From positions 1 through 61,131 of the forward strand of contig CANAPP010000015.1 in the NCBI GenBank assembly GCA_947363565.1: 61,131 bases of DNA, in the 5' to 3' direction. Under the pieces are notes generated by a model that saw nothing but the letters and a program-made list of their open reading frames with translations, made no database searches and was not told the origin of the DNA. Source of the DNA: an uncultured Lachnospiraceae bacterium. GTDB taxonomy: Bacteria > Bacillota > Clostridia > Lachnospirales > Lachnospiraceae. Below are positions 1-7,424 of this stretch, piece by piece (position 1 is the first letter of the stretch; every line of letters starts with the position of its first letter). The position numbers and the translations under genes were made by a program.

Positions 1-238
1 TCAAAAAACCGTCAAAGTCCTGTTCCTCAAAGACGATTTCCGCATTGTTGGATTTTTTTAATACCTTTTCTTTTGGCAGATCCACAAGCCAGCCAAAATC
101 CTGCTGCAACGCCAAGCCGCAGGTAAAAGCAATGTTTCTTCCGTAATCCTGAAATACTTCCAGTCCGAATAAATCCTCATAAAATTTTCTTGCAGCACTG
201 ATGTCTGCCACAGAAATCACAGTACATGTATATTTCAT
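1..238 (-). CDS. VOC family (glyoxalase/bleomycin-resistance-like) protein, 3' end cut by window edge
   Basis: The visible 79 residues begin MKYTCTVISVADISAARKFY and continue into a DLFGLEV segment, the typical first beta-alpha-beta-beta-beta half of a VOC (glyoxalase I/bleomycin resistance) fold. The start is ATG at 236-238, preceded by a GGAAAGGAAAAG ribosome-binding stretch. The stop lies beyond the left edge, so the C-terminal half and the exact subfamily (metalloenzyme or drug-binding protein) cannot be judged. Transcription probably starts from the unusual promoter at 279-310. The family binds small molecules or metal-activated substrates; the substrate here is unknown. Confidence 0.8.
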   Translation of the reverse strand, partial: MKYTCTVISVADISAARKFYEDLFGLEVFQDYGRNIAFTCGLALQQDFGWLVDLPKEKVLKKSNNAEIVFEEQDFDGFL

Positions 239-278
239 AGTCTTTTCCTTTCCAAAGAGTATTTGGTGCTGCACCATG

Positions 279-310
279 AGTATATTGCCGCATGCCGCCC
301 ATATAGTCAA
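279..310 (-). promoter_or_regulatory. Promoter with 20-bp spacer and dyad (MerR-type architecture), copy A
   Basis: On the minus strand a TTGACT -35 box and a TATACT -10 box are separated by 20 bp. A dyad of the form TGASTATAT...ATATASTCA runs from the -35 box to just past the -10 box. Over-long spacers with an operator between the boxes are the hallmark of promoters controlled by MerR-family activators. The predicted start is about 34 nt upstream of the VOC start codon. A closely similar element lies at 3677-3708. No MerR gene is in the window, so the regulator is inferred only. Confidence 0.55.
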
Positions 311-407
311 CAGTTATATTCTTCCCCTCAGCACCCCAGCCTCCCGATCAAACCAGATAACATATAGGGTGCTTATTATGTTATGGCTATTTATCAAAAA
401 ACATATT

Positions 408-1223
408 TTAGTCATTATATAGTTTGCTATACTGTTTCGGCGTAACCCTGGCATATTTTTTGAAAAAATTAGTAAAATGACTTTGGCTGCTAAAGCCAAG
501 CTGATAGGTGATATCTAATAAATCTTCTCCAGCCTTCAACAGCTTTTTTGCTTCTGTCATTTTTATGCATTCAATATAGCGATAGGGGGATATCCCTTTT
601 TCCCTCGTAAACATACGTATAAAATAGTACTTGCTAAAACCTGTAAAGGAACTCAAATCGGATAAAGAAATGTTGGTGGCATAATGCTTTTCAATATACT
701 CGCAAGCACGTTCCACGTTCTCCGAAATTCCCATTTGTTCGCAATCCAATTGTTGAGAATAACCCTCAATCAGATCGCCAATAATCATGTAAAGCAATTC
801 CTCCTTTTGCAAATCACAGTACGAGCCATTGTTAATCAAATCAATCAGCTCTTTGATTTGTGGAATAAGGTCGCTTTTATAGACAATTTGTGGTTCAAAA
901 TACGGACATATGGCGTATCCTATACACTCCAATGCCAGTCCTTCCATGCGCTTGGTCGTGATATGAAAACATCTAAAATCCAACACTTCTTTTTCCAATT
1001 CCAAACAGGTGTGATTATCATTTGGATTGAAAAGAAGCAGGTCATTTTTTCCTACCGTATACTCTTTGCCTTGACATAATACCCGTCGGCTTCCGCTTTC
1101 TATATAGCCTAATTCATAGTAATCATGGAAATGCGGAGGCAGGCTTTCTATCATTCCTGTCAGTGTTAACACCTCTATCATAAGTTTTTCATCAAAAATA
1201 ATTTTGCTGCTAGAGTTATCCAT
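408..1223 (-). CDS. AraC family transcriptional regulator with N-terminal cupin
   Basis: The protein has 271 residues. Residues about 20-90 form a cupin-like sensor (PPHFHDYYELGYIESGSRRV, then LLLFNPNDNHTC). The C-terminal 100 residues form the paired helix-turn-helix of the AraC family (NISLSDLSSFTGFSKYYFIRMFTREKGISPYRYI followed by DITYQLGFSSQSHFTNFFKKY; shown in pieces). The length is normal for one-component AraC sensors of sugars or other small ligands. It stands alone, reading toward the VOC gene, with a GGAGGTGACC ribosome-binding site just before ATG. The target genes are unknown; the VOC gene is the obvious candidate by position. Confidence 0.88.
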   Translation of the reverse strand: MDNSSSKIIFDEKLMIEVLTLTGMIESLPPHFHDYYELGYIESGSRRVLCQGKEYTVGKNDLLLFNPNDNHTCLELEKEVLDFRCFHITTKRMEGLALECIGYAICPYFEPQIVYKSDLIPQIKELIDLINNGSYCDLQKEELLYMIIGDLIEGYSQQLDCEQMGISENVERACEYIEKHYATNISLSDLSSFTGFSKYYFIRMFTREKGISPYRYIECIKMTEAKKLLKAGEDLLDITYQLGFSSQSHFTNFFKKYARVTPKQYSKLYND

Positions 1224-1453
1224 AGGTCACCTCCAAAAAGTCGTCCCTATTCTATTATAACTTGTGCGCAACTCGTTTTCTTACACAATGTTGCTTTCTT
1301 GGCCTTGCTTTGTCAAACTGCTACTTAGATCCACTTTACAGCAGTCAAATCAGACCTTAACGCGGAGACTCATAGGCAACTTACTGTTGTCCCCGTCCCA
1401 TGAGTAAAAGTTGCAATACTTACGTATGGTTGTTATGTCCTTTCAAATAATGT

Positions 1454-1493
1454 AGAGCCGATAACTGTATTTTAATTGTGTATTATCGGCTCT
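1454..1493. other. Stem-loop, possible terminator of the RNHCP gene
   Basis: A perfect 11-bp inverted repeat AGAGCCGATAA/TTATCGGCTCT with an 18-nt loop lies 28 bp downstream of the RNHCP stop codon. The T-tract expected on the minus strand is poor, so termination is plausible but not certain. Confidence 0.45.
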
Positions 1494-1520
1494 GCGCCTA
1501 AAGTGTATGCACTATGATAT

Positions 1521-1946
1521 TTACTTTAGTTTCCCATCACCGACCATCAAATCGGTCATTTCTTCAATCTTTTCAAGCGGGAATGGTGGGGATGCCACAG
1601 GCTTCATAGCAATTGACATCAGCTTCATCGGGTTGTCATCAGCAGCTATTCGATTCGATGAAAGTTGACCGCATCTGCGACAACGGTGGATAATAGCCCA
1701 TTCACCGCCTTTTCGTACCCATACTGCTATTGGCTCCATGATGCCGCCACAATCAGATTCACGATCACCAGGCTCTATATCCACATGGCGACTGTGTAAA
1801 CAGTTTGGGCAATGATTGCGATGATCACTTCCGGCACCTGATGCTATTACTAACCTTCCACAAACCTTATAAGTAAAACTGTCGTTGCAAGCGTGAGTTC
1901 GATAGTATCCTTTTTCATATTGTTTTCTTTTATTTTCTCTATTCAT
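1521..1946 (-). CDS. RNHCP domain-containing protein
   Basis: The 141-residue protein contains the diagnostic RNHCPNCLHSRHVD segment (about residues 43-56) and a second cysteine pair (HRCRRCGQLSS, about residues 88-98), with a DCGG motif between them. This is the RNHCP family, a small probably zinc-binding protein of unknown function found in scattered Firmicutes and Actinobacteria. It is monocistronic: a stem-loop follows and more than 200 bp separate it from DUF3788. The start ATG at 1944-1946 is preceded by AGGAGAATC. The assignment to family is firm; no function is known to me. Confidence 0.85.
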   Translation of the reverse strand: MNRENKRKQYEKGYYRTHACNDSFTYKVCGRLVIASGAGSDHRNHCPNCLHSRHVDIEPGDRESDCGGIMEPIAVWVRKGGEWAIIHRCRRCGQLSSNRIAADDNPMKLMSIAMKPVASPPFPLEKIEEMTDLMVGDGKLK

Positions 1947-1986
1947 AAATTTTGATTCTCCTAAAAGTTATGGTAATAATCCTTTT

Positions 1987-2024
1987 GGGAGGTTTGTCAG
2001 AGACTAAATTTATGCAAACCTCCC
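1987..2024. other. Stem-loop downstream of DUF3788 gene
   Basis: GGGAGGTTTG pairs perfectly with CAAACCTCCC around an 18-nt loop. There is no T-run on either side, so it may be an inefficient terminator or an mRNA 3'-end structure. It sits between the DUF3788 stop (2155) and the RNHCP start (1946). Confidence 0.4.
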
Positions 2025-2154
2025 GGTTAGCATACAATCTCCGCTAAAAGTGTTTTCTTCATAAATGTCCTCCAAAATTTTATTAGTACAGCTATTCCTG
2101 AACTTTGCTAAAATCAATTCCTTCTGTTTTTCATGATGTATTTGTCAAAAGCAT

Positions 2155-2577
2155 TCAAATGTGTTTCCGAAGATTGATGAGACTAAATACATCCTCCACG
2201 GTTTCTTCATTCCGCACATCCAGCATCAACCACTTCTGTCCATTTCCGCTCTTTGTGCTGTTGAATACCGTTTGTACATAGTCGGAGCATAGCGGCATAA
2301 GGAGTTCTGCCTCTGTAAGCTCATGACTTCCTATAACCACGAGGGCGATAAAATAGCCTTCCATCGGATAGAGCGTACAAAGGGACTTTCCGCTCTTTTT
2401 GTACTTAATATTCCAGCCAGCCTGCATGGAACAACGGCTATGTTCCATGCAAGGCTTGATCTGGTAGGCGGACTGGATACGCTCATTGAAGTCCGCCCAT
2501 AACGGGCTGCCAATATATTCTGTGACCTGCTCCCACGTTGGCGGCGTTACATTTGAATAGAGCATATTCCAATCCAT
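2155..2577 (-). CDS. DUF3788 family protein
   Basis: The 140-residue protein shows the DUF3788 pattern: an N-terminal PTWEQVTEYIG segment, the central GWNIKYKKSGKSLCTLYP motif, and an ELTEAELLMPLCSDYV region followed by a W-LMLDVRNEE strand. The family is a small soluble protein of unknown biochemical role. It is often encoded next to GyrI-domain regulators, as here. It begins 14 bp after the AraC/GyrI gene stop, so the two are very probably co-transcribed. The start ATG carries an AGGAGGAAAATT ribosome-binding site. Confidence 0.75.
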   Translation of the reverse strand: MDWNMLYSNVTPPTWEQVTEYIGSPLWADFNERIQSAYQIKPCMEHSRCSMQAGWNIKYKKSGKSLCTLYPMEGYFIALVVIGSHELTEAELLMPLCSDYVQTVFNSTKSGNGQKWLMLDVRNEETVEDVFSLINLRKHI

Positions 2578-2591
2578 CCTAATTTTCCTCC

Positions 2592-3521
2592 TTAGCCCCG
2601 ACTATCCAGCGGCAGAGGCTTGACCCAAATTTCCATGTAGGCCATGTCCTCTGCCTCCCGGTAATACTTTTCCGCAGAAAAGGGTTCCGTGGCCAGGTTG
2701 TGGTGCGGCAGCCATGTGCCAAAAAGATACTTGCTGGCCTGATCCAAAGCAACCGTTACTAAATCCTCAAATTTTTCTGCTTCAATTTTGCAAACGATGT
2801 ATTCGCCTGCGGGAAGTTCTTTCTTTACGAAACCGCCCTGCAACTGGCCCGGTACATTTTTAGCAAAGCCACCTGCAAAATAGGCGAAAAGGTCTTGCGT
2901 AGCATCTTCCGTATGGGACATTCCCATTTCTACGCTGGTATCGAGGGCGGACAAAATTGAGGCTTTCTCCGTGTGATACCGTTTCCAAAGCTGACCCGGT
3001 GCATCCACGCCGGTGCTTTCGCCAGCCGGAACCTGCTCAGAAATACGAACTTCGGTTTCCAGACCAAGGTAGGTCTCCGGGGTCGCCAGCGACTTTCTCT
3101 GAATTTCCAAAACGATATCTCCCGCTAGCAACGGAACCCCTTCGTCAACCAGAACGTAGTTCATGAAAATCTCCGGCTTTTCAAATGTGTTGAGCATTGG
3201 TAAATTCCGCCTATAGTCTTCGGGAGTAATCCCATACGTTTCCTTGAAAGCCCGCGTAAAATTTGCGTGGCTGGAAAAGCCGTAGTCCAAGGCAACGTCG
3301 AGGATTCTCTGCTCGGAATTCCCCAGATGTTCAATCACCTTTGCCAAGCGGCGGAGCTTCACATATTCCTGCACCGATTTATTCACCAATCGCTTGAACA
3401 AGCGCTGGAAATAAAAAGGGGACAGGCCGACGGTGTTTGCCAACTTCTCCGTCGAAATTTCTTCAGCTAGGTGTTCCTCGATGAAAGTCAAGGATTGTTC
3501 GATTGCTTCCCATGCGTGCAT
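2592..3521 (-). CDS. AraC family regulator with C-terminal GyrI-like effector-binding domain
   Basis: The 309-residue protein starts with a two-helix AraC DNA-binding domain (residues about 8-105, STEKLANTVGLSPFYFQRLF and RILDVALDYGFSSHANFTRAFK). A GyrI-like/SOUL-type small-molecule-binding domain follows from about residue 140 to the end (VPAGEYIVCKIEAE and the closing YMEIWVKPL). The Rob/MarA-type layout with GyrI domain is typical of regulators that respond to drugs or bile-like compounds. It heads an operon with DUF3788. The likely promoter at 3677-3708 has a MerR-type spacer, so another regulator may act on it. The ligand is unknown. Confidence 0.85.
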   Translation of the reverse strand: MHAWEAIEQSLTFIEEHLAEEISTEKLANTVGLSPFYFQRLFKRLVNKSVQEYVKLRRLAKVIEHLGNSEQRILDVALDYGFSSHANFTRAFKETYGITPEDYRRNLPMLNTFEKPEIFMNYVLVDEGVPLLAGDIVLEIQRKSLATPETYLGLETEVRISEQVPAGESTGVDAPGQLWKRYHTEKASILSALDTSVEMGMSHTEDATQDLFAYFAGGFAKNVPGQLQGGFVKKELPAGEYIVCKIEAEKFEDLVTVALDQASKYLFGTWLPHHNLATEPFSAEKYYREAEDMAYMEIWVKPLPLDSRG

Positions 3522-3676
3522 TGCAGCACCTCCTATGATTGATGTTCATAGCTATGAGCAAAATGTTGTTTAACTCATCCCTATGATGCTCCCATCATAC
3601 CACGTTATTTCTGGCTGGGCTTTTCACACAATGCCCTTTTGATTATGCGGCGTTGCTTGAGAGTGTCCCAACCATG

Positions 3677-3708
3677 AGTATATTGCCGTACACTACGCAC
3701 ATAGTCAA
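3677..3708 (-). promoter_or_regulatory. Promoter with 20-bp spacer and dyad (MerR-type architecture), copy B
   Basis: TTGACT and TATACT on the minus strand are again exactly 20 bp apart. The flanks match copy A at 279-310, with CCATGAGTATATTGCCG identical on the plus strand. The dyad TGACTATG...CAATATACTCA spans the two boxes. It lies about 150 bp upstream of the AraC/GyrI gene and reads toward it. Two copies in front of two possible detoxification genes suggest one regulon under a MerR-type activator encoded elsewhere. Confidence 0.55.
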
Positions 3709-3788
3709 GTTGAATATCGTTCCAACTTTTTCATTACAGAAAGAGAGAAAAATTGCTCGACTTTTGATTCTCATGTAAATACACAAAT

Positions 3789-4040
3789 TCAAAGATTGGG
3801 ATACCAGCGGAGCAACTCAGACAGTCCCTCGGATTCCAGCTTTCTGACCACATAACTTAACCACTCTTCCGGTGTAGGCATATCCCCTGTGTGGGGAATT
3901 TTCTCCCATTGTGCCCGTCGTATTGGGTCTGGGTCATTCATCCCCGATTTTATTCGGGCTGAAATAATCGCCCTCATTTCTTCCACCGTAATATTCCTGT
4001 CTCTCGCCAGCTTCTCAAAAAATGTTCTATACTCTGGCAT
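3789..4040 (-). CDS. Small protein resembling a Spo0A C-terminal domain
   Basis: I place the start at ATG 4038-4040, not the in-frame ATG 39 bases upstream, because a strong AAAGGAGG lies 6 nt before it; this gives 83 residues. The pattern VEEMRAIISARIKSGM...KIPHTGDMPTPEEWLSYVVRKLESE loosely resembles the last helices of the Spo0A DNA-binding domain (family ending PTNSEFIAMVADKLR). Small stand-alone proteins of this kind are common in Lachnospiraceae. There is no receiver domain. The gene is monocistronic and diverges from the XRE regulator. The resemblance is from memory of the motif and could be misleading. Confidence 0.55.
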   Translation of the reverse strand: MPEYRTFFEKLARDRNITVEEMRAIISARIKSGMNDPDPIRRAQWEKIPHTGDMPTPEEWLSYVVRKLESEGLSELLRWYPNL

Positions 4041-4200
4041 ATGTCTGCCTCCTTTCGTTCCATACAAGTAGTATGCCATATCTGAGGCATAATATAAACG
4101 GTTTTATGCCCACGAAAGGATATAGTTTATCTACCAATCAAGACTATTATAACACCCTACAAGGACTTAAAATAGACATAAAGAAAGGCGGTCTATAAAA

Positions 4201-4503
4201 ATGGATGTACAGAAACGAATTAAAAATCTGATGGAATTGAGGAGCTGGACAGACTACCGGCTGGCGAAAGAAGCGGGTCTTTCCCATTCCACAGTTACAA
4301 ATATGTTCAACCGCAGCAATGCTCCAACTTTACCGACCCTGGAGGCTGTATGCAGGGCGTTTGGCATAACGCTATCTCAATTCTTTGAGGATTTTGAAGA
4401 CAATGAGACGCTGCAGGAACAAAGGCTTCTATTTTCAAAATGGAGTACCTTTACCCCAGAGCAGAGAAAAATCTTGCTTGACCTTATGGATATCATAAAA
4501 TGA
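4201..4503 (+). CDS. XRE family helix-turn-helix transcriptional regulator
   Basis: The 100-residue protein has a Cro/C1-type HTH at residues about 5-60 (IKNLMELRSWTDYRLAKEAG, then LSHSTVTNMFNR and PTLPTLEAVCRAFGITLSQFF). A short C-terminal tail ends in FTPEQRKILLDLMDIIK, commonly seen in small chromosomal XRE repressors. The ribosome-binding site is GAAAGGCGG, 8 nt before ATG. An intrinsic terminator follows immediately, so it is a single-gene unit. The target is unknown; it faces divergently from the Spo0A-C-like gene, which may share its operator region. Confidence 0.85.
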   Translation: MDVQKRIKNLMELRSWTDYRLAKEAGLSHSTVTNMFNRSNAPTLPTLEAVCRAFGITLSQFFEDFEDNETLQEQRLLFSKWSTFTPEQRKILLDLMDIIK

Positions 4504-4507
4504 TGGA

Positions 4508-4546
4508 AAGCCGCAGTCGCTCCACAGCGTGGAGTCTGCGGTTTTT
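4508..4546 (+). terminator. Intrinsic terminator after XRE gene
   Basis: CCGCAG...CTGCGG with an inner CTCCAC/GTGGAG stem is followed by GTTTTTG. It begins five bases after the XRE stop codon. Confidence 0.8.
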
Positions 4547-4701
4547 GATTTTGTGTTATAGTGACGCCATACAATGTCCATCTTGTCTACTCACCCCTCC
4601 TATAACAATCCTATCTCCACAACCTACCATATATCCAACCTGTCCACTCAACCCTACGCCAGTTTTTACCGTAGACCAGTTTCCAAAGAGCTACAAAACG
4701 C

Positions 4702-4750
4702 AAAAAATCCGGGAGCCGGAATTACCCGTCGGCAATTCCCAACTCCCGGA
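4702..4750 (-). terminator. Intrinsic terminator after rlmD
   Basis: On the minus strand TCCGGGAG pairs with CTCCCGGA and an inner GGAATT pairs with AATTCC, followed directly by six Ts. It lies 31 bp after the rlmD stop. Confidence 0.85.
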
Positions 4751-4781
4751 AACCCCTTGTTTTCTACACTTTTTTGTACTT

Positions 4782-6341
4782 CTATTTCTCAACTCTTGAC
4801 ATCAATACCACCGTCTCAACATGCACCGTATGCGGAAACTGATCCACCGCCCTCCCTTTCACCACTTCATACCCCCGCTCTCTCAGATACCTTACATCTC
4901 TAGCCAGCGTTGCCGAATCACAGCTCACATACACGATTCTTTTCGGCTTCATCTCCACCATCGTCTTAAGCAGCGTCTCCTCGCATCCTTTCCTCGGCGG
5001 ATCCACGACGATCACGTCTGCGCGCGCCTTCTCCCCGCCATGGCTCTTTTCATATTCTTCATAATACTTCGGCAATACTTCCTCGGCCTTCCCCACAAAA
5101 AAATCCACATTCTCTATCCCATTAAGCCTGGCATTATCCCTGGCATCTTCGATAGCCTGAGGCACGGCCTCCACCCCATACACCTGGCACCCTTCTTTAG
5201 CCAAAAACAGGGAAATCGTCCCAATCCCGCAGTAAAGATCCCAAACTACAGGGCTTTTTCCAAAAACTTTCTTCTTTTTCTTCCCGTCTTTTACGACTGT
5301 ACTTCCTAATCCCCGCAGCCCTTCCTCATTTTCATCCACTCCCGCATGCTCCATCGTTTCCTCTCTTCCAGCTACTCCCGCATATCCCGTCAATTTCTCT
5401 CTTCCAGCTACTCCCGCGTACTCCACCGCCAACCGGTAAAGCTTCTCTGTCTGCACCGGATTCACCTGGTAAAACGACAGCGGCGATATCTGATACTTCA
5501 CATCTCCGATATAGTCCGTGATATACGCCTGCCCCCAGACAGGCTTTATCTCACTCCCGAGTATCACATTCGTCCTGTCCTTATTCACATTCAAGGTGAT
5601 GCTCGTCATCCCATCAATCCTTGCCAGACGGCCTGAGAGCACTTCGCTGTGAGGGAGCTTGTCCGCATTCACCACCAGACAGACCATGATTTCCTTCGTC
5701 CGGAACCCATAGCGGATCAGCACATGGCGGACGGTTCCTTCATGCGTTTCTTCATTGTACGGCTTTACCTTATATTCCTTCATAAAATCAAGAATAAGCT
5801 TAAGGATCCTCTCATTTACCTCTGCACCCAACACGCAGTCCGTATTCGGGATGATGCTGTGGGTCCGCCCGGCGTAGAAGCCCGCGACAGGATTGCCTTC
5901 CTTGTCCTCACCCACGGGAAATTGAGCTTTATTCCGATAGTAAAATGGAGCGCCAAGAAAAGCGCTCTCCTCCATACCCACGATGGGTTCCATTATGCGG
6001 TCTAAGAGTTCCTCCGGCACCCCGCCGATACGGGCAAGGTTCCCTCTTACCTTTTTTTCTTTAAATTCAAGCTGCTTTTTGTAAGACATCTCCTGGATCT
6101 GGCAGCCGCCGCATTTTCGTGCCATGGGACACACCGGCGCCACCCGGTCCGGGGAAGCGCAAAGGATTTTCATAAGCCTTGCGTAACCGTAGTTTTTCTT
6201 CGCCTTCATCAGCTTCGCCTCTATGACATCGCCAATGATAGCATCCTTCACAAAAACCGTGTAACCGTCTATCTTCCCGATGCCTTCGCCATTTACCCCT
6301 ATATCTGTAATCTCTATATTAAATCTATTATTTTTCTGCAT
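4782..6341 (-). CDS. rlmD: 23S rRNA (uracil-C5)-methyltransferase, RlmD/TrmA family
   Basis: The 519-residue protein has an N-terminal TRAM domain (about 1-60), a 4Fe-4S cysteine cluster (CPMARKCGGCQIQ plus a later C in NTDCVLG), and a class I methyltransferase domain (VWDLYCGIGTISLFLA SAM-binding loop, VDPPRKGCEE, then VSCDSATLARD with the nucleophilic Cys). It transfers a methyl group to C5 of uracil in 23S rRNA. It is longer than usual: about 50 residues between EYAG and VWDLYCGIG are an insert built of three 12-residue repeats plus a lysine-rich linker, in a place that is normally a short loop. A weak ribosome-binding site and degenerate tandem repeats lie just upstream. Confidence 0.87.
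   Translation of the reverse strand: MQKNNRFNIEITDIGVNGEGIGKIDGYTVFVKDAIIGDVIEAKLMKAKKNYGYARLMKILCASPDRVAPVCPMARKCGGCQIQEMSYKKQLEFKEKKVRGNLARIGGVPEELLDRIMEPIVGMEESAFLGAPFYYRNKAQFPVGEDKEGNPVAGFYAGRTHSIIPNTDCVLGAEVNERILKLILDFMKEYKVKPYNEETHEGTVRHVLIRYGFRTKEIMVCLVVNADKLPHSEVLSGRLARIDGMTSITLNVNKDRTNVILGSEIKPVWGQAYITDYIGDVKYQISPLSFYQVNPVQTEKLYRLAVEYAGVAGREKLTGYAGVAGREETMEHAGVDENEEGLRGLGSTVVKDGKKKKKVFGKSPVVWDLYCGIGTISLFLAKEGCQVYGVEAVPQAIEDARDNARLNGIENVDFFVGKAEEVLPKYYEEYEKSHGGEKARADVIVVDPPRKGCEETLLKTMVEMKPKRIVYVSCDSATLARDVRYLRERGYEVVKGRAVDQFPHTVHVETVVLMSRVEK
5313..5420 (-). repeat. Three 36-bp in-frame tandem repeats inside rlmD
   Basis: Units 5385-5420, 5349-5384 and 5313-5348 encode YAGVAGREKLTG, YAGVAGREETME and HAGVDENEEGLR. 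The first two share a 24-base identical core at codon level except the first codon; the third is diverged. The array sits at the boundary between the central domain and the methyltransferase domain. Confidence 0.85.
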
Positions 6342-6453
6342 ATCTTGATCACTATTTCCTTTAATTCACGACCGTTCAGATATCTTGATCACTTTCCACT
6401 AATACACGACTGTTCAGATACCCTAATCGTTATTTTTTACCGCAACTGTCCAG
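6340..6453. repeat. Degenerate tandem repeat, three units of 36-40 bp
   Basis: Units at 6340-6379, 6380-6417 and 6418-6453 each run from ATATCTTGATC (or ATACCCTAATC) to a GTTCAG or GTCCAG end, with decay toward yhaM. The array fills almost the whole 128-bp gap between yhaM and rlmD and includes the rlmD translation-initiation region. Confidence 0.7.
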
Positions 6454-6469
6454 ATAGCTCACTGTTGGT

Positions 6470-7411
6470 TTATATCACGGTCTTTCTTAAATTCGATTCA
6501 AACAGCCGGTTATAACCCAGCCAGTCATTACTGTTCTTTTCTTTGAATATCTCCGTCAGCGTCTGCATCTTGGCATCGGCGCAGTCCGCGAAATTAAGCG
6601 CCAGAGCTTCCGCAAGCGCCGGCTTTTTCGGCGAGCCGTACTCAAGCTCCCCGTGATGAGCGATGATACAGTGCTTTAATTCGCTTGCAAGCCGCTCCGG
6701 GAAATCCGGGATACTCCTTACCGCATCGCTCATCATCTCCACGCCGATGACGATATGCCCTAAGAGCTGGCCGTCGTCGGTGTAATCATTTTCCGGGAAT
6801 GCGGACAGTTCCTTAATTTTTCCGATATCATGGCAGATTGCTGCCGTGCAGAGCAGATCCCGGTTCAAGATCGGATACGCCCCGGCCATATATTCACAGA
6901 ACTTCACCACACTCAGCGTATGCTCCAGAAGCCCGCCGGAGAAGCCGTGGTGGACGCTCTTCGCCGCGGAATGTGCCTTGAATTTCTTCGCAAATGCCTC
7001 ATCCTTCACAAAGTAGAACTCAACTACCTGCCGAAGATACGGATTTTCTATCCTGCGGATGAAACCCAGCAGCTCTTCATACATCCCTTCCGTGCTCTTT
7101 TCTGTGGTCGGCATATAGTCTGCCGGTACATACTCTCTCTCCGCCGCTTTCCTGATCTGGCGGATATTAAGCTGGAGATTGTTATTGTAGGTGATGACAT
7201 CCCCAAAGACCTCGATAAAGTCATTCTCCGCGTAATCAGCGATTCCTCCCGAATTCGGATCCCACACCTTGCCGTCAAGGGTTCCTGTCTTATCCTGCAG
7301 GATCAGGTTGTCATATGGTTTCCCGTTCCTTGTCTCTGCCGAGCGCTTACCCTTGCAGAGATAAATATTGCGTATCGTCTCTCCCTCAACGAGGGTATTA
7401 ATATATCTCAT
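6470..7411 (-). CDS. yhaM: 3'-5' exoribonuclease YhaM family protein (OB-fold + HD domain)
   Basis: The 313-residue protein has an N-terminal OB-fold nucleic-acid-binding domain (about 1-95; LILQDKTGTLDGKVWDPN) and a C-terminal HD phosphohydrolase domain (about 155-285) with GGLLEHTLSVV, AAICHDIGKIKEL, GHIVIGVEM and IIAHHGELEYGSP metal-binding motifs. YhaM trims RNA and DNA 3' ends in Firmicutes. Length and domain order match the family. It starts 13 bp after the HtrA-like stop, so it belongs to the same transcript, and is followed by rlmD. Confidence 0.88.
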   Translation of the reverse strand: MRYINTLVEGETIRNIYLCKGKRSAETRNGKPYDNLILQDKTGTLDGKVWDPNSGGIADYAENDFIEVFGDVITYNNNLQLNIRQIRKAAEREYVPADYMPTTEKSTEGMYEELLGFIRRIENPYLRQVVEFYFVKDEAFAKKFKAHSAAKSVHHGFSGGLLEHTLSVVKFCEYMAGAYPILNRDLLCTAAICHDIGKIKELSAFPENDYTDDGQLLGHIVIGVEMMSDAVRSIPDFPERLASELKHCIIAHHGELEYGSPKKPALAEALALNFADCADAKMQTLTEIFKEKNSNDWLGYNRLFESNLRKTVI

Positions 7412-7424
7412 TTTAAATGCCTTT

